64,000 nucleotides of DNA from Ananas comosus. Its lineage: Eukaryota; Streptophyta; Magnoliopsida; Poales; Bromeliaceae. The notes under the pieces are model-generated. The model made no database searches, was not told where the DNA came from, and was given only the letters and a program-made list of their open reading frames with translations. Numbering within the stretch: position 1 is the stretch's first letter; the number at the start of each line of letters is the position of its first letter. This document shows positions 47,181 to 59,298 of this stretch, piece by piece. The stretch covers positions 10,976,733 to 11,040,732 of the forward strand of contig NC_033629.1 in NCBI RefSeq assembly GCF_001540865.1. Direction: 5' to 3'. The position numbers were made by a program, and so were the translations under genes.

Positions 47181-49261
47181 AATCATTATGTTTAATATCA
47201 AAATTAGAAGATAATAAATAATTTTTTTATATTTTAATATTTTATTGTAACGATCTAATTCACTAACATTAATAATTTATTTTTAAGATTAGTTGTTAAT
47301 GTGAGGATGTTCATCACAATATAAGCACCTCGCACTCTCACATATTAGGATAATTAGGGTGTAGAAATATAATTGCTAAAATTGAAAGTTTAGATGCCGC
47401 TAATGTTCATGGATCTATCTACATTATTCTCTTTTCTTTTCATGTATTGGCATCATATTTTCTAATTTGTTGGTGAGATCATAAAAATTATATCTTTAAC
47501 CGAATTAGCAATATTTGTTTAAAGTACTATTATTTTTATAAAAACAAATCAAATATTTTTATCAAATTTCTTAATGCACAATAAACTTTTTTTTTCAGTA
47601 ACCTCAAATGAAGTCTAAGGCTGTGTTTGGGATTATAAGAAAATTATGATACGTGCGATGAAAAAGTACAATAAAAAATATTCTATTTATTTCTGCACGT
47701 AATATCACATAAAATATTTTTATATGTTTTTGTCCTGACTCTGTTCTATTTAAAATAGTATACCATGAGATCCCTAAGACCAAACTGGAAAATGTATGGT
47801 CAAACCATGTCTATTTTGATGTTTTAAAGAGTTCAAAATTTTAAAAATGTTTTGGAACTTCTACAAAATCGTTGCTCAAGAACATATATTTGGGACGCCT
47901 TTAAACTATTAAAAGCCATCCAAATTCAAAAACTAGGCCTATATTTCGTCTACAACAACAGCAGAAGCTTCAATCTTTATAGTTGTCAAATATTAACACT
48001 ATTTACGGGCATTACATTAAAAAGAAATATGCATAAATTATTGTATTTATTAACTGCACAATAAAATAAAAATAAAATAGAAGCAAGACCAAAAACGCCT
48101 CCACTAGAAGAAAATTGAAAGGATGATTTTTTTCAGCAATCAATGATAAATATTTTAAAATAGTCTACCAGCACATTTTGTAATATTAATAAAATTTAAA
48201 ATAATCATACATATGAAATATAATAAAGTTAAATATTTTATCCTGCTATAGCATTTTTGGCGATGGCTAAGGTCAAAAGATTAAGAAGGTTAGCCATACT
48301 AAGACTAGAATAAAAGTTCTAAAATGGATGGCCCTATTAAAAGCGGAACGTCGCACATTTGAAAGTGTTGATAAATAAAGAGTCGCTATGTATATACCGA
48401 TACTTATGTTATGCGTCTGTGAAATATATTTCAACACTTTAAAGCGTCAAAAATAATAGTGCATTTTATCCTTTAGTAAATTGGTTTGATTTAACAGACG
48501 GTTCATATGACGACACGTTTCGAAGCGTTTATATTTACTATATAATATATACTTTGGTTCTCAATATTTAATTTATTGTAATTTCTATAAACTTTTGAAA
48601 TAGTTGTAATTAAGTTTCACAGTCTAATTTAGCTGATTAGATATTTAAGTGTAGTTAACGTAATAATGATGTGGCAATTGATGCCTACGATCATAACACT
48701 GTTATGTTACTGCTATGTCAGTGACACATCAGCATTTAGCTAACTAAATTAGCATGTAAGACTTGATTATAATAATATTAAAAATTTAAATAAAATTTAT
48801 TATAAATTAAAAATTTCAATACGAAAGTGTCACACTTCTTACTTTCCAAGGACCAACTATGCAATTTAGCCTATTAATAAAAGATTACATAAATATCGGC
48901 CGTTTCTAAGTGGCATAGAGTATAATAATTGGCATTTGAGATTTCAAGTTCAAAATCTAGTTGCTTCATATTTTCAGTTAAATTTATTTTAAAAACTGAA
49001 CAAAATGGATGATACTAGTAGCCAATCCACGTGAAACCGCACGAATTTATACCAGCGATACTAGCTATCGGGACTATACCTAAGTATAATATTAAAGTTG
49101 ATTGATTTACAATTATAAACTTTTGATAAGTATAACTAATTTTGTGTATAATATCTAATTTTAGAATCAGTTTTAAAGAACTAATTTTAAACGAATTTAT
49201 TTATATATAAAAATGATATGTAATTAATAAAGTTTCTGCTCTATTTAGATCTACATCACTC
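47181..49261. other. Intergenic, no gene seen; decayed repeats
   Basis: 48895-49020 holds a degenerate SINE copy (TTCAAGTTCAAAATCTAGTTGC, ATTTTCAGTTAAATTTA). About 48550-48860 looks like an old inverted-repeat element (TTAGCTGATTAG / CTAACTAAATTAGC). Otherwise AT-rich sequence without open frames. Confidence 0.45.
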
Positions 49262-49275
49262 AAGAATTAATCTGA

Positions 49276-49433
49276 TCGTCCCTAGTATAAGTGGCAAAGG
49301 GCCTGGTGGTTGGTACCGAGACCCAAGTTTGAATCCTAGTTGATTCACATTTCCAGTTAAATTTATTTCTAAATGAAATAAACGAAGCGGATAGCGTGCC
49401 ATCTATCTCTTAAAAAAATAAATAAATAAATAA
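49276..49433 (+). mobile_element. tRNA-derived SINE, best copy, with 14-bp target duplication
   Basis: Target duplication AAGAATTAATCTGA at 49262-49275 and 49434-49447. The head has an A-box-like TAAGTGGCAAAGGGCCTGG and a B-box-like AAGTTTGAATCC (RNA polymerase III internal promoter of tRNA type). The tail is (AAAT)n with the 3' landmark GGATAGCGTGCCATC. Five or more relatives occur in this window. Confidence 0.8.
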
Positions 49434-49447
49434 AAGAATTAATCTGA

Positions 49448-50587
49448 CCGTCTTTAAAATGCATTCGGCCTATTAGCTTACGCATATAGATTAAGTTGAG
49501 TTCTAAATATGAATCATTTATACTTCTAATTATTTTTTATAGATAAAACTATTTTCATATGCAAATTTTTAATTTTTTTTTCTTTTCATATGTAAATCAA
49601 CTAACCCCTTCATTTAATACAATTCGCTTTTCTCCAAGTCTTGTACTGTATCACTCTCACCACTTTATTTTTTAGTACAAGTATGCACATGTCATCAAAT
49701 ATTTTGTAAGTTATTGTACATCTCACACTCATTAATTTTAATTTAAAGGCTTATACCTGAGACTTTTAAACTCTTTTGAATGACCAAAACGTCATATTAT
49801 ATTCTCATGATCTCTCCTATATATGTCATATTCATAAAAATCATGAAATCAATTTACATTATATAGCTTAAGAAAGTAGCCCATTATTTAGATTTTATAG
49901 GTTTGAAACTAATATAACATGTTAATTGTTTATTCCAATAATTATTATTCATATAAGAAAAAAAAGTTTCATGAAAGACATTTTTTTTTTTTATCATTTC
50001 TTTTCTTTATATATAAAATTGTAATCCTTGATTTGAACTACACTGCTTAAATAGCTATATATAAGAAATCAAGAACTTAAATTTATTATCTAGGCATTAA
50101 TTGGTTCAAAAAATCCACCATAAAGAAAGAATCACTATTTAATTTCTATGAAATTAATATTCGAATGATTCAATATTTTATATTGATCTTCCCTAGACTT
50201 GAATTTCGAAAAGAACTACATGTACACCTATATATAAGTATAAATTTTATACTGTATTCATCCTGAGATGTAGAAAATCATTGTGTGATTCTAGTATTAA
50301 AACAATAAGTTGATAAGGTTAATGAAAAAAATATAGTGCTATAGATGGGCGAAGTGCCTAAGGTTTATGCATATCTTATAGGTGCAAGGGTAGCATTGCT
50401 TCTTAATTTTAATCTTCTTTATAGATATTTATTATATTTTAATTTTGGCAAGTATTGGACGTAAATCTGTGTATGTGTAATTCTTACATCTCATCTACTC
50501 TGAGATTTATAATAGTTTTGCCCATTTTTAGCATTTAAAGAAATTGATAAGTCTAGTAAAAAATATAGGCCTTTGGATAGATCAGTG
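49448..50587. other. Intergenic, AT-rich, no gene seen
   Basis: No open frame or named repeat is supported here. Confidence 0.55.
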
Positions 50588-50596
50588 TAAATTTTA

Positions 50597-50954
50597 GGGT
50601 AAACTTCAAATACCACCCTTGTGGTTTCGTACTTTCTCACTGTAGTATCTTGTGGTTTAAAGTGTATCAAGATTGTGTCTTGTGGTTTCATTTTTATCTT
50701 TTCGTCAGCCTCTTTGTTAATATTTCGTTAAATTATAGACAAAATACTTCAGATACCTCATCTATGTTTATCGAATATTCACCTTACTACCATTTAGTTT
50801 TAACTTTGTTATTGATTTAACGAATAAAATTAGTGAAATCGATAATAAAAAGATAAAAATAAAACCACATGGCACTAAATTTGATATACTTTAAACCATA
50901 GGGTACTAAAGTGAAAAATTGTAAAATTACAGGAGTGGTATTTGAAGTTTTTTC
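50597..50954. mobile_element. 358-bp MITE with 9-bp target duplication (Mutator-like), copy 2
   Basis: Perfect duplication TAAATTTTA at 50588-50596 and 50955-50963. Inverted arms: AAACTTCAAATACCACCCTTG and, reverse-complemented, AAACTTCAAATACCACTCCTG, continuing through GTGGTTTAAAGTGTATCA. No coding capacity. Confidence 0.85.
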
Positions 50955-50963
50955 TAAATTTTA

Positions 50964-51879
50964 TGTTTACTCCATACATGTACACCTAGGATTTGTCTTT
51001 AATTTTAATTTTACAAAATACTATTTGTAGGCCTATATATAGGTGCAAATCTTATACTTCCCACATTTCTATTGACTCTTCTGGATTTTTATTATTAAGA
51101 AAAATTATTTGATAAAATTAATGAAAGAATATAAATTTTTTATTGAATAAAATATAAGATTTACATCAATCTTTGTATACCTAGCCTTAACATTTTTTTA
51201 AAAAAGATTAATTGCATGCAAGTTCTTTGTAAATATATCGAATAACAAATATATTCCTACAAAATTTAATTTTTTATATTTATTTATCAATATAAAAATA
51301 CAATAATATTCATATTTGTCTTTCTGATTTGTTACTGTTAGAACATTATTTATTTTTTAATAGAAGTTAAGTGAAATAACGTTTTTGTAATTATAAATAT
51401 GTCCCTCCAAAAGTACCAACTCTTAGAATTATATAAAAAAAAAAATTCAAAAATTTTCAACTGTTATTTTTTTTTCTTTCTACCATCACCAATAATATAA
51501 GAGAATTAAAAAAAATCAATTTACCTTACTTACTAACCAGAGTTAAATATTTTATCTATAATTAATTATATTTTTTTTAACAGATTTAAACAGTAGGAAT
51601 ATATTTGAAAATATTAAGATTTTTGTATAAGGATATATTAAGCTATTTGATACGTTTACAGAGAGCGTCCGCTGTTAACTTTTTTTAAAAATATTTGTAA
51701 TAAATAAATTTAGTTGAAAATATGTTGTAATTAAATTTTAACCCGAGACGGTAGGTCGCACCGTTAACGTTGCTCCGTAATTTTAATTGTACCAAAGCCA
51801 CCACTGCCCCCACGTACACGCAAACTCGCTATCCTTTTTGTTTTATAATAATTTAATGTAATTAAATATTTGTTTCCAC
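50964..51879. other. Intergenic with a decayed inverted element
   Basis: About 51225-51655 has inverted ends (AACAAATATATTCCTACAAA against AATATATCCTTATACAAA) like the MITE at 56680-57006. Otherwise nothing is seen. Confidence 0.45.
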
Positions 51880-52060
51880 TGTTCTAGGGACTCGTGCAAG
51901 GTGTTGTGGTCCCCACCAAGTCCAACGAGGGATGGAGGGGGAGGGTCCCACAAACTGGTTGGCTCCAGTTGGTTCTTCTGTACCGCACCACCATCCACAG
52001 CCGTTCGATCATCTGGGGCCCACGGATCCGTGATGCCTATGCTGATATCAAAATGTACCC
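51880..52060. other. GC-rich island
   Basis: A short island with GTGGTCCCCACC (51907-51918) and TGGGGCCCACGG (52014-52025) in AT-rich surroundings. No recognisable protein in any frame. Confidence 0.4.
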
Positions 52061-52226
52061 CAAAGTATAGGAAATTGGCACGGAAGATGTAGATGTAGTA
52101 GGTAGTACCAACCAATCAGGCTCGTTATAGTGCTGCTACATGTACTCCTAAATATACCTGATGATGATATGTTATCATTACACTTCAAATATTAATTACT
52201 GAACCTCAAATATTATTGTTAAGTTT

Positions 52227-52706
52227 TAGAAAAAAACTTAAAAATACCATCTAAATAGTTTCACACTTTCTCACTTTAATATCACGTAGTTTAAAAATAT
52301 ATTAATTTAGTGCCATATAATTTTATTTTTATTTTTTTATTATTGATTTTACTAAATTTTTTATTAAATTAGTGATAAAGTTAAAACTAAAGAATACTAA
52401 AGTGAATATGGTTTTATTTTTAGTGTCATATGGTTTTATTTTTATTTTTTTATTATCGATTCCACTAATTTTTTTTGTTAAATTAGTGATAAAGTTAAAA
52501 CTAAAGAATACTAAAGTGAATATTCGATAAACCTAAATGGGGTACATGAAGTTTTTTGTGTATAGTTTAACGAAATATTAACGAAAAAGCTGACAAAAAG
52601 AAAAAAAAAAATGAAACTACTTGACACTAACTTGATACACTTTAAACCACATGACATTAAAATGATAAAATACGGAACCACAGGGGTGGTATTTGAAGTT
52701 TACCTA
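52227..52706. mobile_element. 358-bp-family MITE with an internal duplication, copy 3
   Basis: It has the family arms (AAAAACTTAAAAATACCATC; right GGGGTGGTATTTGAAGTTTA). The interior run TTATTTTTTTATTAT..GTTAAATTAGTGATAAAGTT to ACTAAAGTGAATA is present twice, making it about 120 bp longer than copies 1 and 2. The target duplication is not clear. Confidence 0.65.
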
Positions 52707-52938
52707 ATATTTTTAATTTTTAAATTAGTTGTTGCATATATTATCATCAACCAGATTATTCTACTTTTGCTTTCGCCTAATATAGCCTCTTTGGTTAAAA
52801 ACTAGATTGTGTAGTGAGAGCGTCCAGAGTAAAGACCAACGACTAATATAGTAGATCTCGGGAGTAGTATTTTAAATTTAGACCAATTCTTTTTTTTTTT
52901 ATCACAGAAAGAAAAAAAAAAAAAGGATAAAAAACTCA

Positions 52939-52947
52939 NNNNNNNTT

Positions 52948-53003
<56 letters not shown>
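52939..53003. repeat. Seven-N gap followed by a TA microsatellite
   Basis: N at 52939-52945, then TTCTT and an approximately 50-bp TA run. The true repeat length is unknown. Confidence 0.85.
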
Positions 53004-53005
<2 letters not shown>

Positions 53006-53150
53006 AGAGAGATTGGTAGCACGCTACCCGCTTCATTTATTTTATTTAGAAATAAACTTAGGTAGAAATGTGAATTAACTAGAATTTGAACTTGGGTCTC
53101 AGGTGCCAACCACCAAACCCTTTATCACTTGCTCTAGGGACGGTCGGTAA
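53004..53150 (-). mobile_element. tRNA-derived SINE copy
   Basis: Plus-strand landmarks GGTAGCACGCTACCCGC, TAGAAATAAACTTAGGTAGA, GAATTTGAACTTGGGTCTCA and CTCTAGGGACGGTCGGTA place it in the family of 49276-49433. Confidence 0.7.
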
Positions 53151-53428
53151 TACTACGTATATTATATATCTAAAAAGCACATATAAATCTTACATACTCT
53201 TCATCCAAAAATCAATATCTTCATAACAGGCTAATCAACATTTTTCCTTAATATTATAACTAAAATAAAAAAAATTGTCACTTGCTCCAGGGACGATCGT
53301 TAATACTATATATATTATATATCTAAAAAGCACATATAAATCTTACATACTCTTCATCCAAAAATCAATATCTTCATAACAGGTTAATCAACATTTTTCC
53401 TTAATATTATAACTAAAATAAAAAAAAA
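53126..53428. repeat. 153-bp tandem duplication including the SINE head
   Basis: CACTTGCTC(T/C)AGGGACG, TAAAAAGCACATATAAATCT, TTCATCCAAAAATCAATATC and TAATCAACATTTTTCCTTAA occur twice, offset by 153 bp. The pair differs by only a few bases, so the duplication is recent and post-dates the SINE insertion. Confidence 0.8.
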
Positions 53429-53649
53429 GTCTATGTATGCAAATAGCATTTCCCATTTATCAATAGTAGAAATGTATAGAACTTACGTGAACTATAAATC
53501 ATTATAATTCAAATACCTAATATTTTAAATTTTTGATTTTAATATCTAATGTTTTAATTTGTTTGATTTAAGGTATTTGATTATTTTTTCAATATAAAAT
53601 TTAATAAATTTACAATTACTGGCTTTAATAAATTTATAATTATATGAAT

Positions 53650-54035
53650 TGCAGAATGCTAATTAAGTTTGCAAATATAAACAACATATTTAAATTTCAA
53701 AGTTGCAGAATCACTGAGTGTCACAAATTAAATAAATTAAAAGTTCAGGCAGCAAAATTCAAAATTTTAAAGTTTAAGTATGCTAATTAAACTCGTAAAA
53801 GATAAACGATGTATTTAAATTTTAAAATTAAAAAATTATTAAGTGACTCAAATTAAATAAATTAAAATTTTAGGCCACAAAATTAAAATTTTTAAAGTTT
53901 AATTATGCTAATTAAGCTCGTCAAGATAAATGAAGAGTTAAATTTTAAAGTTACGAAATCATTAAGTGACTCGGATTAAATAAATTATTTAAAATTTATG
54001 CGGTAAAACTAAAATTTTAAAAAATTTAATAATCA
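53650..54035. repeat. 125-bp tandem repeat, three diverged copies
   Basis: TATGCTAATTAAGCTCGT-like starts occur near 53656, 53781 and 53906, each followed by AAATTTTAAA..TTA..AAGTGACTC and ATTAAATAAATTA. A related stretch lies around 58690-58930 in the opposite orientation. Confidence 0.65.
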
Positions 54036-54059
54036 GATCAAAATAAATAATAATTAAGG

Positions 54060-56115
54060 CAAGCGAGCGTTTGGCTCGTCGTAAAACGAACCGAAAGATT
54101 ATTTTCAGTACAAAAAATATTTTTTCGCCTGTTTGGTTCGACATAAAAATATTTTTTCGTAAAAATATTTTTTACGAATTTGAAAAAAATAAAATTTTTA
54201 TTTTTTATAATTGTTTGGTGGAAAATAAAAACTCAAGCTACGTAATATTTTTTTCACTCATTTGTTTTTCCACTGAACCAAACGAATGAAGATTTTTTTT
54301 TTCTTTATTTCAACCAAACAAAAATGGTTAATTTGCATAAAAAATCTAATAATTTTGAACTTTTGCAAAAATAAGTTACATTTTTTAATTTTTGCATATT
54401 CGGATCGAATTTTTTAGAAAACGGACCAAACTATCCTTATTTTTTTTTCTCTCGTTCTTTTTTTCTCTCTCCGAAGAGGGCAGCGATGGTGGAGGCGGAA
54501 GCGGCCCATCTCGTCTATGTCCTACACACCCTCGCCCTCGCACCCTCCCTCCACCTTCCTCGTTTCTAAGCCCACTAAGGCTGCACCTTGACTCTCCTTT
54601 TTTTTTTTTTCTTTCTCCGACCTTCCTTTACAGCATCTCTAGCTATTTATAACAGCAAAAAAGGCAGCATCATATCCTCTTCCTCTCCTTTTCTTCTCTC
54701 GCTCTTTTTCTTTTCTCTTCGACCCTATCTACCGCCTCCGAGATCTTTCACGACAGTAATGAGGACGTTGTATCTTTTTCCTTTGCATTTGCCGGCAGGG
54801 CCACCGACATTGGTGCCGGAGAAGGAGGATTCGAAGCGAGTGCGGGTAAGAGCGGAGTGGAGAAAAAAATATGCTAAAAGTAAAAAAATAATAAAAAAAA
54901 TAAAGAATAAAATATATAGAAAAATAATTTTTTCTATAAAAAAATGAAGAATAGAGAGAAAAGAAAAAGACAATGAATTTGTACTATTTAAGAGGATTGT
55001 CGTATTGTTTCAAAAAAATGATGTACTGTTTTAGAAGAACGTTGCACTATTTTAGAGAAAATTTATACTTTTTGAAAGAAAAAATATATATTTATGAACG
55101 AAAGTTGCACTTTTTGGATAAAAATTACACCATTTTTTCTCCTTCTCCTCCTCTTCCTAGCCAACTAATACAATTTTGTTCAAAGAGTACAACTTTCTTG
55201 CAATTTTTATCCAAAAAATTTTTTTTTTCTCTTAAATAGTCTAAACTTTTTTAAAAATAATGCAATATTCCTTTAAAATAGTGCAACATTTTTCTGAAAT
55301 AATGCAAATTCACCATTTTCTTTTTTCTGAAATGGTGCAACTTTCGTCTAAAGAGTGTAGCTTTCATTTCAAAAAGTGTAATTTCTGTCTCAAAAAGTGC
55401 AACTTTTATATAAAACAATGTAAAATTTTTTTAAAACAGTGTAATTTTATTTTAACAGTACAATTTCATCTTTTTTTTTCCTTCTTTTATGATTTTTTTG
55501 TCTTTTCCATAGGAAAAAAATATTTTTTTTATTTTTTTATTGTTATTTTTTTTCTCTCTAATTGGTCACTACCTTTCCCTTTCTCTATCATAATGATCGC
55601 TTTTCACCGAAATGATCGCTTTCACCGAAATGTAACNAGGGACGACGGTGTTTGTTTGGCGGATAGAAAATTTGCTGTAGTAGAGATAGAGGATAATGGT
55701 GGAGGAAGAGGACGCGGTACCGTCCTTACTATCGTTGGGGAGGGCTGCGAAGGCAGTGGAGGAGGGTCAGAGAGAAAATAAAAAATAAAAGGTCGCGACG
55801 CGACCTCGGCAGAGTCAGAGGCGAGAAGAGCGAGGGTGCGCGGGTGAGGGCGAGGGCGAGGGCGTGAGGAGCAGAGCTCCGTCGCCTTCTTCTGCGAGAG
55901 AAAAAAAAAAAAAGAACGTGAGAAAAAAAAAGAGAAAAAAAAATATAACGGTATTTAGGTTAGTTTGCTGAAAATTCGGATCGAGTCTGCTAAATTGAAA
56001 AAGACGGTTCAGTTTTGTAAAAATTCAAAACTTGTAAATTTTTTATATAAATTCGCCAATTTTTTTATAAAATATTAATTTTTACGATTTTATGTTGAAT
56101 CAAACCGATACTTTA
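54060..56115. mobile_element. About 2-kb foldback element with long inverted arms and an N inside
   Basis: Left CGCCTGTTTGGTTCGACATAA and right, reverse-complemented, GTATCGGTTTGATTCAACATAA start arms that continue inward for hundreds of bases (CATATTCGGATCGAATTTTT against CAGACTCGATCCGAATTTTC; then CTTATTTTTTTTTCTCTCGTTC-like runs and CGAAG/GAAGAAGG runs). The centre (54970-55480) holds oligonucleotide quasi-repeats (TTGCACTATTTTAGA; then AAAAAGTGCAACTTT in reverse). No convincing protein. Single N at 55637. Confidence 0.55.
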
Positions 56116-56239
56116 GTTCTGTGCACTTTTATCGCTATTGATGGGTATATAGATTGCGCCTTGTGGGTTGTTACCTTCTCGGATACCCCACTAAATACAT
56201 ATTACTCCAAGAAAAATTAAACTTTTTTTAAAAAAAGTC

Positions 56240-56640
56240 GTTACAAGTGGGGCCCAGGATCCGCGTTGCCAAGGTGGTCCCCACGGGGGGTGGGCTTTAA
56301 AAGCCCCACCCGCAAGGCCACGGCGCACTCGACACGCGTCCTACGGGCGGAGTAGGGCCCACACCTTCTCCGCCCCCTCCGCATTTGCTTGCGCCACCCA
56401 TCCGCGTGATACTTGGCGCGCGCGGGGACCATCCCCCACCACCACCCCCACCCCCAACCCCAACCCCACCGCGCCTCGGGTGGGGCGCCGTGGGCCGTGG
56501 GCCGGACCCGGGTGGCCCATGCGCCTCTCTCGAGCGCGCGCACCTACCCTACCCACGACAAGTCTCGCGGAACGACGTGGACCCCACAAATAGACGACAC
56601 AGTGTCACATGCACCCGGCGCAACGCGCACCGTACTCGGT
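56240..56640. other. GC-rich island (largest in the right part)
   Basis: GTGGGGCCCA (56247-56256), GGTGGTCCCCACGG, TTTAAAAGCCCCACCC, GACACGCGTC and GGGCCCACACC (56355-56365) occur within 130 bp, then a CCCCACCACCACCCCCA run. Open frames here are compositional. A regulatory island or a relic of a gene edge is possible. Confidence 0.4.
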
Positions 56641-56679
56641 TTTTTTTTTTTCTTGGATTAATTTAATACACATTCCTGA

Positions 56680-57006
56680 ATGATAAATATATCCCTACAA
56701 GTTCAACTTTTATATATTGTACTTATAAAAGTTCTGATATTTTCAAATATGTCTCTATTATTAGAATCCGTTAAAGAAATTTAATTACACATAGATTAAA
56801 TACTTGATCCTGATTAATTTTTGACGTTTTTACCCCTATATATTATAGGGTTATAATTTTAGAGAGATATATTAATGATGACAAAATTGAAAATATAAAT
56901 AGTTCTCTAACAGTAATAAATCAGAGGAATATATTTACAAAAATTAGAACTTTTGAAAAAAAAAATATACAAAAGTTAAACTTTATATAGGGATATATTT
57001 ATCATT
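56680..57006. mobile_element. MITE with AATGATAAATATATCCCTA termini
   Basis: The two ends are reverse complements (left AATGATAAATATATCCCTAC, right read backwards AATGATAAATATATCCCTAT), followed by AGTT(C/T)AACTTTT. Non-coding, 327 bp. A diverged relative is at about 51225-51655. Confidence 0.7.
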
Positions 57007-57420
57007 AACTATGTTTGCTGGAACCCGTATGACATTAACCTCTTTTTTTTCGACAAATTAGATTCGTCCATATCATAATTCCAACACAACAGTAAATACA
57101 TAGGAACAACATTGCTGGTTCCAATAGCAATACTATTTTTTGTTTTTTAAAATAGTTTTAGATGCAACGAATTAAAATTTCATTCATTGTATATTTTTTG
57201 GTGTAATTAAAAAGTCAATGATACTATACTTATCATGCTCTACAAACAAAAAAAATCTAAAATTTAGTTGGTATGTATTTTCAAAGACAGTTTATATTTA
57301 AATATTAGATACTTTCTAAAACTAACAATCTCTTACATATAGTGACTTTTTAGATATTATGTATCAAATTTAGCATGATTATATTTTAATATTAAGCCTC
57401 TTTTCATTATCATTTGACTT
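57007..57420. other. Intergenic, no gene seen
   Basis: AT-rich, without open frames or recognisable repeats. Confidence 0.5.
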
Positions 57421-57423
57421 TAA

Positions 57424-57830
57424 GGGGTCATTTAGTTGCATATAATTGTAACTGTATGTAAATACAAATTCGATATTTTGTTTGATGTTTTTAACTCCAA
57501 CTGCTGCAGTAGGAACTGCAGGAGGAGGTCAAACTGCAGCAATTGGAGAGAGTAATTTTAAATAAAAGATATACTTACCTGCTCAATTATCTTTTAAACA
57601 AAATTTTTTTTCTTTTTTATATTGGAGGTAATCTCACCACCATATATATAAAATAATAAAATTTTAAAAATTATTTCTCAACTGCATGTAACCAAATAAA
57701 TTATTTATATTTACAGTATTTTCTACTACATCCAACCAAACAGGATGTATGTAGTTATAACTGCTGTATTTTTAACTACATGTATCTCTAATTATACTGC
57801 ATTGATAATTATATCTAATCAAACGGACCC
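57424..57830. mobile_element. PIF/Harbinger (Tourist)-like MITE with TAA duplication
   Basis: TAA at 57421-57423 and 57831-57833. The ends are GGGGTCATTTAGTTGCATAT and, reverse-complemented, GGGTCCGTTTGATTAGATAT, both followed by AATTRTMA. Non-coding, 407 bp. Confidence 0.75.
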
Positions 57831-57833
57831 TAA

Positions 57834-58983
57834 GATGCTTCTGTTATCAAATACAAAGTATGGTGCACGGTGCACCAGGTTCATACGAAAACAATTTTCG
57901 ATTCGGTAGGCAGCCGACCGGGCATGCACCACCCGGGTGGGTCCCGCCACGGTTATTATTTATTTATTTATTTTCACCCTTTCCCTTCGTCCTAAACAGA
58001 CGCTGTGAACGTACTCGATATCGTACTGGTAAGGCATTTGAAGCGAGGTGAGAGAAAAGGGGAAGCTACTTATCGGGAGAGTGTAGTATTTGCTCCCTAT
58101 TTTAGGAGGGTGAGAATATCAGAGAGGAGGAAAAAAAAAAAAGAAAAAAAAAAGGTATGGTGAAGTTTCGTGGGAATCCCACATCCCTGTGAGACCACGT
58201 TGGCAAGATAGGAAAAACCAGATCACCTTTGCTCGGTATTAATTTCCAGGCTATGAATTGAATAAATTTTTTTTACTTTTCAACACATTTATTTGGTGAA
58301 GAGACAGATTTTTGGTTTGATTTTACAACTATTATTTTAAGTTGAAATTTAGCGGCACGCCAAATATAAAATTTAAAAAATGATAAATTGTATAAGCAAA
58401 TTTGATTCTTTTATAAAGTTGTATATATATGCTAGGGGTAGGAATAATAATTGATTTTTTACTATGCATAGATCATCAAATGATATATTTGTTAGAGTTA
58501 TAATCATTCTATATTATGAACTAATTATGTGCATTTAAATTTATATTATTAGCGCATTTTAAAATGATGAGATTCACGTAAATACAAATAATTATTGTAA
58601 ATTTTATATTATGTTAGGTAATAAAGATTTGGTATAGGCCTTGTGGAAACTATAGATTATTTTGATTAACTATTCAAACTCTCAAAATTTTAATTTTACT
58701 ATTTAATTTTTTTATTTATTTAATTTGAGTCGATCAACAATATTTGACTTTAAAATTTAAATGTGTCATTTGCCTTTACATATTTAATAAGTATATTTTA
58801 TATAGTTTTCGTAACTATAAATTTATTAAAATAAGTAATTAGCTTAAATTTTAAAATTAAAATATCATTTAATTGACTCAAAATTAAGAAATTAAAAAAT
58901 TAGATAGTAAAATTTTAAAATTTTAAAATATTAAGTAGGTAATTTATATTTTTACCTAACTATTTAGGTAATAAAGATTTTTT
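57834..58983. other. Intergenic with a small GC-rich patch
   Basis: 57860-57960 has GC-rich sequence with GTGGGTCCCGCC (57937-57948). The remainder is AT-rich; 58690-58930 is related to the 125-bp repeat at 53.7 kb. No gene is seen. Confidence 0.45.
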
Positions 58984-59298
58984 AGTGAAGAATTTTCATC
59001 TACTTCAGGGAATGTACAAAGCGACCACAAAATGGGGCCCAGTGACCCACTACTGCATCAGACGGCTGGGAAAGATCGATCGCGGGGCCCGCGGGGAGCT
59101 GCGCATCCGTACGATGCGAGGGATTAGAAAAGAAGCTGGGGGACGGTGCAAAAATTCGTTAGGTCTACCCCATTTCCCCGTCGTCGCACTGTGTGTGTGT
59201 CTGTGTGTGCGTGCTCTCTTCGTTGTGCTAGAAGCCATAAAGATGTGACCAAGTAAAAAAAAAAAAAAAAGTAAATAAAAAGAAGAAAAATTGAAGAT
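58984..59298 (+). promoter_or_regulatory. Promoter/5' leader of the TCP gene
   Basis: It contains TGGGGCCCA (59033-59041), a palindromic site-II-like element (TGGGCC class), and a second GGGGCCCGC (59085-59093). A TGTGTG microsatellite (59191-59212) and a long A run (59256-59272) follow. An upstream ATG at 59015 opens a frame that ends at 59248, just before the main start; whether it is within the transcript is unknown. TGGGCC elements are established targets of class I TCP proteins, so autoregulation is conceivable. Confidence 0.45.

Noticed and set aside
49276..49433. A tRNA gene
   Set aside because: Box-like motifs are present but no cloverleaf can be drawn and the copy has an A-rich tail and long target duplication, so it is a SINE.
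55260..55781. 173-codon open frame in the foldback element
   Set aside because: It runs through low-complexity oligonucleotide repeats and across the N at 55637.
56241..56666. Several overlapping open frames in the GC island
   Set aside because: They are low-complexity (Pro/Trp/Gly-rich) frames expected by chance in GC-rich DNA, on both strands at once.
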